A stretch of 12,865 nt of DNA, taken from the NCBI GenBank assembly GCA_018241165.1, contig JAFEEK010000473.1, positions 1 through 12,865 of the forward strand. The letters are read 5' to 3'. Positions 7,901-12,865 of this stretch are shown here, piece after piece. Positions within the stretch are counted from its first letter, which is position 1; each line of letters starts with the position of its first letter. Position numbers and translations under genes: made by a program. Origin of the DNA: Pseudomonadota bacterium. GTDB taxonomy: Bacteria; Pseudomonadota; Gammaproteobacteria; Xanthomonadales; Rhodanobacteraceae. A model generated the notes under the pieces. It saw only the letters and a list, made by a program, of their open reading frames with translations, searched no databases and was not told where the DNA came from.

Positions 7901-8737
7901 CAGATCGCGCAACTCGTCGCCCGGCAGCGCATGCCCCGCATCCGCGCCCTGGTGATATCGCAACAGCGGCGTTCCGGAAGCGGAAAACCGGTACAAGCCC
8001 GACGCCGTGGTGGTTACCCACAGGTCCCCGCCCGGAGCGAAGGCGAGAGACCGGACATCGAGCGAACCTGCCGGATCGAAGCGGATCTCGCGCAAGTCGC
8101 CAGCGTCCGGATTGCATCGCCACAAGCCGTCGCGGCTGCCGATGAACACCGTGCCGTCGCGCGCCTGGCGCAACACGCGCACATTGGCGAGCATGGAAAG
8201 GCTTCCCAGTGGCGAATCCATGAACCGGTCGCTGCTCCGGTCCAGCCACTGCAATGTCCCGGTCGTGCTGGCAACCCACAGGCGGTTGTTCTGGTCGATC
8301 AACAAGGCGGTGATGTGCTCGGCCGCATTGCTGCCCGGCAGCGACGGATCGGCAGCGTAATGCTGGAAACGATCCAGTACGGGATCGTAGCGATCCAGCC
8401 CACCGGCCTGGGTCCCGACCCACAATGAGCCATCCTTGTCGGCCGCCAGCGCAGTGACGACACTGTCGCTGAGCGACCAGGGCTTGCCCCGGACATGCTT
8501 GTAGACCTTGAAGCCGTAGCCATCGAAGCGGTTCAGGCCGTCCTGGGTGCCGATCCACAGGAAACCCGTGCGGTCCTGCGCCATTGCCATGGCGCTGGCC
8601 TGCGACAGGCCGTCGCCGGTGCTGTAAGTGCGAAAACGTACGTCGATGACACCAGGCACGCCGGCGCAAGCCAGCTGCGCCACCAGCAAGCCGATGATCG
8701 CCGTGAAAACCCGGTGTGAAAGCCCCCTGCCCGCCAT
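4949..8737 (-). CDS. Two-propeller periplasmic sensor histidine kinase (Reg_prop x14, Y_Y_Y, PAS, HisKA, HATPase)
   Basis: This is a 1262-residue membrane sensor kinase. A signal peptide (1-25, core VFTAIIGLLVAQLA, predicted cut after ACA at 23-25) leads into fourteen repeats of the D-x-x-G-x-LWIGT-x-x-GL-x-R-x-D type, between about 52 and 682 at 40-50 residue spacing. That number fits two seven-bladed propellers. A Y_Y_Y immunoglobulin-like domain (745-808), one membrane helix (812-834), a PAS domain (855-973) and a coiled coil (972-1022) follow. The kinase core has the phospho-acceptor H1036 in GIAHEINTPLGV, N-box N1160/N1164, DDGAGM (D1195), FEPFF (1209-1213) and GGSGLGL (1220-1226). In Bacteroidetes the same sensor layout detects glycan fragments, usually in hybrids with REC and AraC domains; both are absent here. 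ATG 8737 is chosen because it places the signal peptide at the N-terminus; the frame stays open to a GTG at 8857 (40 more residues). No clear Shine-Dalgarno is seen. The ligand is unknown. Confidence 0.92.
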   Translation of the reverse strand: MAGRGLSHRVFTAIIGLLVAQLACAGVPGVIDVRFRTYSTGDGLSQASAMAMAQDRTGFLWIGTQDGLNRFDGYGFKVYKHVRGKPWSLSDSVVTALAADKDGSLWVGTQAGGLDRYDPVLDRFQHYAADPSLPGSNAAEHITALLIDQNNRLWVASTTGTLQWLDRSSDRFMDSPLGSLSMLANVRVLRQARDGTVFIGSRDGLWRCNPDAGDLREIRFDPAGSLDVRSLAFAPGGDLWVTTTASGLYRFSASGTPLLRYHQGADAGHALPGDELRDLQFDERGRLWVATKANGLLRIDPDSGRIDQYRHDPANPRSLAADRQETVLVDRDGLVWAGSWNNGISVHELRTEVFKSLRSVPGDPRTLPVNPVVSALANPDGTIWLGLPGGSGLVHFDPTLGVIAHLPADDANPAALPVALIEQITRGREGNLWIATAGGGLVRKAQGSNSFVRFHHDAKDPGSLASDDLLFAMEDREGTLWIGTADAGLDELCAGCKRFRHHHHDLANPQKSIGFGPVASMLEDAQGAIWVALRPGGLDRYDRASGEFRHYRANPQDPSSLSNDTITTFLQDSRGGIWIGTQGGGMNHLLPGTYANPKFETIATAEGLGADAIGSIIEDDRHALWISTTAGISRYDPGSGHIANFGPSDGTLLQGYYINVATVLPDRRILFGGLSGATLFDPLQVTPAPIPAPVLTAVLLNNQPVALHWQDADSPLQQAPWNGGTATFRSRQRNIGFEFSAFGFADPKSVEYSYLLQGHDEQWIDTGASRRFAMYTDLAAGDYLLRVRTRRAGFPWNSREAKLAVHVQRAAWLSASAITGYCAALALLVFVGVWRTRANWRQQEQAREAIRASAERLKYALWGSGGELWDVDLRNGSFLRENRLPNLRVTEDAAAQTISDYQPFVHADDLPAFLREVAAHVKGESEFIEVSYRTQDIAGEWRWLLTRGRVVERDASNRAVRIVGTTQDITTLKRAEESLRKLNEELESRVDSRTADVRRANAELRQTLQQLTQAQRQLLESEKMAALGGLVAGIAHEINTPLGVTVTAASHLREESMRLARMPTLGPAEWSGISELIGESSEIILRNLQRADRLIKSFKLIAVDQATEERRTIELGAYLNDILTSLGPSLKKTSHVVRVVCPEPITLDTYPGALYQIVSNLVMNSLHHAYPHGAAGTLTIGAQRNGNVVELTYSDDGAGMSAETSARIFEPFFTTRRSEGGSGLGLHVVYNLVTQLLKGSIRVVSSPGEGALFEIFVPIGSA

Positions 8738-8803
8738 GTCAGGCAGGCTACGCGCGGACAAACTCCGGCGCAAGCGCCTGTGCCGCGGACAAAGACTGGA
8801 AAA

Positions 8804-8826
8804 ATCCACATTGCAACAAGGTGGAT
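8804..8826. promoter_or_regulatory. Inverted repeat ATCCAC-N11-GTGGAT, candidate operator
   Basis: A perfect 6-bp inverted repeat (8804-8809 and 8821-8826) encloses TTGCAA (8811-8816), the proposed -35 of the phasin promoter. It lies in the 171-bp gap between the divergent sensor kinase and phasin genes, about 70 bp upstream of the kinase ATG. A protein bound here would cover the phasin -35 and could also affect the kinase. I match it to no known regulator. The rest of the 8738-8908 gap shows no gene, only a GC-rich leader on the kinase side. Confidence 0.35.
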
Positions 8827-8840
8827 AGTGTGAATATTCT
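8811..8840 (+). promoter_or_regulatory. Candidate promoter for the phasin gene
   Basis: TTGCAA (8811-8816) and TATTCT (8835-8840) are separated by 18 bp; each matches the sigma-70 consensus at 4 of 6 bases. Transcription would start near 8847, leaving a leader of about 60 nt before the GTG at 8909. This is one of the few AT-rich patches in the window. Confidence 0.4.
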
Positions 8841-8897
8841 AGCGTCGGCGCACACACTGCCCGCGTCCGGCCGTGGTCCGGTTCGAACTTTCATCGG

Positions 8898-8903
8898 AGG
8901 AGG
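8898..8903 (+). promoter_or_regulatory. Consensus Shine-Dalgarno fixing the phasin start
   Basis: AGGAGG lies 5 nt before GTG at 8909 and is the strongest ribosome binding site in the window. It decides the start against the in-frame upstream candidate at 8873, and suggests a highly translated, abundant protein, as expected of a phasin. Confidence 0.8.
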
Positions 8904-8908
8904 GAAAC

Positions 8909-9646
8909 GTGAGCAAGTCCAAACCGAAGGCAAAGCCGGCCAAACCGAAGGCCGCAAAATCCAGGTCGGCCAAGCCGGCCGCAACGAAAGGCAAGGCCTC
9001 GCCGGCGCACAAGACAGCGCCAGCCAGGCCCGCCCCCAAGCTGGCCAAGTCGGCGCCGAAATTGGCCAAGCCGGCCAAGGGCGCACCGAAACTGGCGTCC
9101 AAACCGGCTTCCGCACCCAGCGGCAAGTCGATCATGGAGTCCGCACAGCAAATCTGGCTGGCAGGACTGGGCGCCTTCGCCAAGGCCCAGGAACAAGGTG
9201 GCGCTGTATTCGATACCCTGCTCAAGGAAGGCAGCAACATCGAGCGCACCACGCGCAAGCTTGCCAGCGGCAAGGTAGATGACGTACGCGGCGCAGTCGA
9301 AAACGGCGTTACCCAGGTGCGTGAGCGCACCCAGGAAACATGGGACCGGCTGGAACAGGTATTCGAAGACCGCGTATCGCGCGCCCTGGCCAAGCTCGGC
9401 GTGCCCGGCAAGCAGGAACTCGACGACCTGCTCAAGCGCGTGGACGAGCTCAATCGCGATGTGCGCAAGATCACCGGCGGCGTACGCCCTGCGCTGAGCC
9501 AGGTCATGAACAACACCGTGCGTCGCGCCCGCGACGATCTGTCGGATCTCGCGCGCGAACTCGAAGAAGCGCAGCTTGCCGCGAAACAGACCGTGAAACG
9601 TACCGTCGCCCAGGTCAAGAAAGCGGTCAAATCCGCCCGCCGATAA
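8909..9646 (+). CDS. Phasin-family polyhydroxyalkanoate granule-associated protein with N-terminal Lys/Ala/Pro tail
   Basis: This 245-residue protein is predicted to coat polyhydroxyalkanoate granules. Residues 2-72 form a low-complexity basic tail of repeated AKP, KPA and PKLAK units, resembling histone H1 tails and the DNA-binding tail of PhaF. Residues 76-190 match the PhaI/PhaF-type phasin family: SAQQIWLAGLGAFAKAQEQG (78-97), a long amphipathic helix region, and VSRALAKLGVPGKQELDDL (156-174), followed by heptad-like VDELNRDV (178-185). The C-terminal 50 residues are a charged helix ending in KKAVKSARR. In PhaF of Pseudomonas the basic tail follows the phasin domain; here it comes first, with only a short basic end at the C-terminus. 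The gene is monocistronic, with its own promoter and a strong terminator, and is divergent from the sensor kinase. No PHA synthase or depolymerase lies in the window, so granule binding is inferred from family. Direct DNA binding by the tail is possible but not shown. Confidence 0.85.
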   Translation: MSKSKPKAKPAKPKAAKSRSAKPAATKGKASPAHKTAPARPAPKLAKSAPKLAKPAKGAPKLASKPASAPSGKSIMESAQQIWLAGLGAFAKAQEQGGAVFDTLLKEGSNIERTTRKLASGKVDDVRGAVENGVTQVRERTQETWDRLEQVFEDRVSRALAKLGVPGKQELDDLLKRVDELNRDVRKITGGVRPALSQVMNNTVRRARDDLSDLARELEEAQLAAKQTVKRTVAQVKKAVKSARR

Positions 9647-9652
9647 CCAGTT

Positions 9653-9716
9653 AACCCGCCAGCCGCAACGAAGCCGAAGGATCCCTCCCCCCAAGGCTTT
9701 GGCTGGCGGGTTCTTT
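9653..9716 (+). terminator. Long-stem Rho-independent terminator after the phasin
   Basis: AACCCGCCAGCC (9653-9664) pairs perfectly with GGCTGGCGGGTT (9701-9712), giving a 12-bp stem that begins 6 nt after the phasin stop. The 36-nt loop can form a second small stem, AAGCC (9671-9675) with GGCTT (9695-9699). The downstream tract TTCTTT (9711-9716) is interrupted but T-rich. The symmetry would let it work in both directions, but no minus-strand gene ends here. From here to the start of the next gene at 9801 I see nothing else convincing. Confidence 0.75.
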
Positions 9717-9800
9717 CATCACACGGGCCATGACTTCCGTCGTGTTGCCCCGCCGCACGCACTGAACGATCATGCCGCATTGCCTCGTTGGGGAAGCCGC

Positions 9801-12800
9801 ATGTTCCGGATTCGCATTGCATTCGCCTCGCTCATCCTTGCTGCTGCGTCCGTATCGGCCGCCGACGTAGCGCAATTCGGCAACCTGCATTGGCGCCTCG
9901 TCGGGCCGTTCCGCGGCGGGCGTGTTCTTGCGGTAACCGCCGATCCTTCGAATGCGCAGCATTTCTATTTCGGCGCGGTCAACGGCGGCGTGTGGGAAAC
10001 CCACAATGCAGGGCGCACCTGGAACCCGATTTTCGATGCCCAGCCGGTTGGCTCGATCGGAGCGATCGCGCTGGCGCCATCCGATCCGAAGACAATCTAT
10101 GTCGGCACCGGCGAAGCCGACATGCGCTCGGACATCTCGCAAGGCGACGGCATGTACAAGTCCGTCGATGCCGGCAAGACCTGGACGCATATCGGCCTGA
10201 CCGACACGCAGCAGATCCAGCGCATCCTGGTCGATCCGGCGAATGCGCAGCACGTTTATGTCGCGGCGCTCGGCCATCCGTACGGTCCGAACGAACAGCG
10301 TGGCGTGTTCGAATCGCACGATGGCGGCGCGAACTGGAAGAAAGTCCTCGGGCCAAATGCAGACACCGGCGCCATCGACCTTGCCTTCGAGCCCGGCAAT
10401 CCGGTGGTCATGTACGCCGCACTGTGGCAGACGCGGCGTCCGCCATGGAACATTTATCCGCCGTCCAACGGCCCGGGTTCGGGCTTGTACAAATCCACGG
10501 ATGGTGGCGCGCACTGGACGCCTGTCGAAGGCCACGGCTTCGCCACGGGCACGCTCGGCCGCATCGGCATTGCGATTTCCAAAGCGGCGCCGAAACGCGT
10601 ATACGCGATCGTCGATGGCGACCAGGGCGGGTTGTACCGTTCCGACGATGCCGGCGCGAACTGGGTCAAGACGAGCGGCGACGCGCGTATCTGGCAGCGC
10701 GGCTGGTATTTCGGCGAGATTACGGCCGACCCGAACAACGCCGATCGCATCTACGCGATGAACACGATCGTGTTGCGCTCGGACGATGGCGGCAAGACCT
10801 TCATCGCACTCAAGGGCGATCCCACCGGCGACGATTTCCACGCGCTGTGGATCGATCCGAACGATTCGAGTCGGCAAATCCTCGGCGTCGATCAGGGCGC
10901 ATTGGTAACACTCAACGGCGGCACGACGTGGAGCTCGTGGTACAACCAGCCGACCGCACAGATCTACCACGTCAGTACCGACAAGCGCTTCCCGTACTGG
11001 ATTTACGGCGCGCAGCAGGATTCCGGCGCGCTCGGCCTGCCCAGTCGTGGCGGCAGCGGCGACGGCATCACCATGCGCGAGTTCGCCGAAGTCGCGGCCG
11101 GCGGCGAGAGCGACAATATCGCGCCCGATCCGGACGATCCGCAAACCGTGTTCGGCGGCCGCGTGGACAAGCTCGACCTGCGCACGCAGCAGGTGCGCAA
11201 TGTCGATCCCACGTTGGCATTGCCGACCCTGTATCGCGGCACCTGGACCTTGCCACTGGTGTTTTCCCCGCGCGACAAACATGTCCTGTATTTCGCCAAC
11301 CAACGTGTGTTCCGCACTGCCGATGGCGGCGAACACTGGCAACCAATCAGCCCGGATCTCACGCGCGAGGACCCGGGTACGCCGAAAAACCTGGATCCGG
11401 TCACCGCTGCCGACAACCTGGGCCAGGGCCCGCGCCGCGGCGTGGTGTATGCACTCGCGCCCTCGCCCGTCGCCGACGGGTCGATCTGGGCCGGCACCGA
11501 CGATGGCCTGATCTGGCGCACAAAGGATGGCGGCGCGCATTGGGACAACGTCACTCCGAAAGCGCTGACGCCGTGGTCCAAGGTGGGCATCATCGATGCC
11601 TCGCATTTCGATGCGGGCAGCGCCTACGCCGCCGTCGACCGGCATCGTCTGGACGACCAGAAGCCTTACATCTATCGCACCCACGACGGCGGCAAGAGCT
11701 GGCAACTCATCGTAACCGGCATCCCTGCCGATCAATCGGTGAACGTCGTGCGTGCCGATCCGGTGCACCAAGGCTTGCTGTACGCCGGGACGGAACGTGG
11801 CGTTTATCTTTCCTTCGACGATGGCGATCACTGGCAGACATTGCAGAAGAACCTGCCGGTCACGTCGGTGCGCGACATCGCGATCCACGACGCCGACCTC
11901 GTGCTCGCCACGCACGGCCGCGGCATCTGGATCATGGATGACGTTTCGAGCTTGCGCCAGTTCGACGCGGACCCCGACAACGCGAATTTCCGGCTGTTCA
12001 AGCCTGAACCCGCCTATCGTGTCCGCACTCCGGAATTCACCGGCACGCCCATGCCGAAAGACGAGCCGATGGCGGCAAATCCGCCTCCGGGAGCGTATCT
12101 CGACTACACGTTGAAAACTCAGCACAAACATCCGATAACACTGGATATTTTTGACTCGAACGGCGGACTCGTCCGGCACTATTCCAGTGCAGACGCCACA
12201 CCGCCGCGGGACCCGAAGAAACTGCATGCGGCGCCGGAATGGGTACAAGTTCCAAGCAGTCTGTCCGTGCAGCCCGGCACGCATCGCTTCATCTGGCCGT
12301 TGCGCTACCCTGCCCCCGCCAATGGCGGCACGGCCGACCCGTGGGCCGATGGCTTGTGGGCGCCGCCCGGCATTTACCGCGTGGTGTTGACCGTGGATGG
12401 CGTCAAACGCGAGCAGCCATTGCGGGTGCTCGCCGATCCGCGCGTCGACCTGCCCGCGTCAGCGTACGCGGAGCAGTTCGCACTGGCGCAGGCGGTACAG
12501 GCGCAGGGCGAGCGCGTGGCAAGGGCGTCGCGTGAGACTGGCACACTGCTGCGGGCATTGGGACAAATCCACGACACCGGATTGGGACGCGAAATTGCGG
12601 CGTTGAGCGCGCGCGCCCGCGAGCTGGATGGCTCACGCGAAGCGCCCAATCCCTTCAACGCATGGGCATATCCGGCGCTCGATACCCACAATTTCAAATT
12701 CCTTGCCGATGCCTTGGCCAAATTGCAAGGCGCAGTGGCGGGCGCCGATGCCGCACCGTCCATCGATGCGCAGGATGGGTACAAAGCGCTGGTGCCGATG

Positions 12801-12865
12801 GTGGATTCGACATTGAAGGCGTGGGGCGAACTCAAGGCGCGCGACCTGACCGCGTTGAACGCGAA
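9801..12865 (+). CDS. Secreted Asp-box (BNR/sortilin-like) propeller protein, C-terminus off right edge
   Basis: The visible 1021 residues begin with a signal peptide (1-20, hydrophobic core IAFASLILAAASV, cut near VSA/A), so the protein is periplasmic or secreted. WRLVGPFRGGRV (31-42) opens the propeller region. About eleven Asp-box motifs of the form S/T-x-D-x-G-x-x-W follow, for example SVDAGKTW (121-128), STDGGAHW (232-239), SDDAGANW (281-288), TADGGEHW (506-513), TKDGGAHW (574-581) and THDGGKSW (627-634). THGRGIWIMDD (704-714) is the hallmark closing this family's propeller. Residues 760-880 look like a beta-sandwich (PPGIYRVVLTVDG at 855-867), and an alpha-helical tail follows from about 886. 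Database names include glycosyl hydrolase, sortilin/VPS10-like and COG4447. I see no catalytic signature, so a hydrolase role is unsupported. GGGGA (9790-9794) lies 6 nt before ATG 9801. Relatives are little longer than this, so probably only a few tens of residues are missing. Confidence 0.88.
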   Translation, partial: MFRIRIAFASLILAAASVSAADVAQFGNLHWRLVGPFRGGRVLAVTADPSNAQHFYFGAVNGGVWETHNAGRTWNPIFDAQPVGSIGAIALAPSDPKTIYVGTGEADMRSDISQGDGMYKSVDAGKTWTHIGLTDTQQIQRILVDPANAQHVYVAALGHPYGPNEQRGVFESHDGGANWKKVLGPNADTGAIDLAFEPGNPVVMYAALWQTRRPPWNIYPPSNGPGSGLYKSTDGGAHWTPVEGHGFATGTLGRIGIAISKAAPKRVYAIVDGDQGGLYRSDDAGANWVKTSGDARIWQRGWYFGEITADPNNADRIYAMNTIVLRSDDGGKTFIALKGDPTGDDFHALWIDPNDSSRQILGVDQGALVTLNGGTTWSSWYNQPTAQIYHVSTDKRFPYWIYGAQQDSGALGLPSRGGSGDGITMREFAEVAAGGESDNIAPDPDDPQTVFGGRVDKLDLRTQQVRNVDPTLALPTLYRGTWTLPLVFSPRDKHVLYFANQRVFRTADGGEHWQPISPDLTREDPGTPKNLDPVTAADNLGQGPRRGVVYALAPSPVADGSIWAGTDDGLIWRTKDGGAHWDNVTPKALTPWSKVGIIDASHFDAGSAYAAVDRHRLDDQKPYIYRTHDGGKSWQLIVTGIPADQSVNVVRADPVHQGLLYAGTERGVYLSFDDGDHWQTLQKNLPVTSVRDIAIHDADLVLATHGRGIWIMDDVSSLRQFDADPDNANFRLFKPEPAYRVRTPEFTGTPMPKDEPMAANPPPGAYLDYTLKTQHKHPITLDIFDSNGGLVRHYSSADATPPRDPKKLHAAPEWVQVPSSLSVQPGTHRFIWPLRYPAPANGGTADPWADGLWAPPGIYRVVLTVDGVKREQPLRVLADPRVDLPASAYAEQFALAQAVQAQGERVARASRETGTLLRALGQIHDTGLGREIAALSARARELDGSREAPNPFNAWAYPALDTHNFKFLADALAKLQGAVAGADAAPSIDAQDGYKALVPMVDSTLKAWGELKARDLTALNA

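Noticed and set aside
7370..8428. 352-codon plus-strand frame opposite the sensor kinase propeller
   Set aside because: Regular repeats on the other strand explain the open frame; the composition is Arg/Ala/Gln-rich with no domain.
4949..8737. Full hybrid two-component system (one-protein HTCS)
   Set aside because: After the ATPase domain the protein ends at once (VPIGSA); there is no receiver or AraC-type helix-turn-helix.
8927..9112. Lys/Ala/Pro-rich DNA stretch as a tandem repeat or mobile element
   Set aside because: The similarity is at protein level with irregular units and lies inside the phasin frame; no terminal repeats or target duplications flank it.
9745..9773. Possible promoter for the Asp-box protein (TTGCCC, 17 bp, GATCAT)
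   Set aside because: The -10 match is poor and nothing else supports it, so it is not listed as a feature.
9651..12284. 877-codon open frame on the minus strand opposite the Asp-box protein
   Set aside because: It has low-complexity Arg/Ala/Val-rich content and no domain. The plus-strand gene shows a signal peptide and repeated family motifs across the same bases. Long antisense frames are expected in GC-rich DNA with strong codon bias.

Overview
This window is GC-rich and gene-dense, with seven protein-coding genes, no RNA genes, no CRISPR array and no insertion sequence. The gene content suggests a gammaproteobacterium of the Xanthomonadales, perhaps Rhodanobacteraceae-like. The hints are leucine dehydrogenase beside isovaleryl-CoA dehydrogenase and IcmF, a DUF3369-type HD-GYP response regulator, a Reg_prop/Y_Y_Y sensor kinase without a fused receiver, and a lysine-rich phasin. 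This placement is an inference; the window holds no 16S rRNA or other marker.

Region 1 (1-3298) handles branched-chain acyl-CoA. The front of an IcmF-type fused isobutyryl-CoA mutase lies on the minus strand and runs off the left edge. It is divergent, across 116 bp, from a two-gene plus-strand operon of leucine dehydrogenase and isovaleryl-CoA dehydrogenase. Leucine dehydrogenase deaminates Leu/Val/Ile. A branched-chain keto acid dehydrogenase (not in the window) would make the acyl-CoAs. IVD then oxidises isovaleryl-CoA, and IcmF interconverts isobutyryl-CoA and n-butyryl-CoA. Both divergent promoters have readable -10 elements, and a weak hairpin with a T run follows the operon.

Region 2 (3299-8737) is a signalling locus. 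A REC-DUF3369-HD-GYP response regulator (predicted c-di-GMP phosphodiesterase) converges, with only 12 nt between stop codons, on a very large sensor histidine kinase. The kinase has a signal peptide, fourteen Reg_prop-type propeller repeats, a Y_Y_Y domain, one membrane helix, a PAS domain, a coiled coil and a kinase core. It carries no receiver of its own, so the adjacent regulator is the natural candidate partner.

Region 3 (8738-9712) holds a phasin-family protein divergent from the sensor kinase. It has a strong Shine-Dalgarno sequence, a candidate promoter overlapped by a 6-bp inverted repeat, and a strong long-stem terminator. Its lysine/alanine/proline-rich tail is at the N-terminus, ahead of the phasin domain.

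Region 4 (9801-12865) is a large secreted Asp-box (BNR/sortilin-like) propeller protein, cut by the right edge after 1021 residues.

No single new system is proven here. The best candidate for one is the propeller sensor paired with the HD-GYP regulator. Several very long open frames lie opposite or out of frame with the real genes; they are treated as GC-driven shadows.
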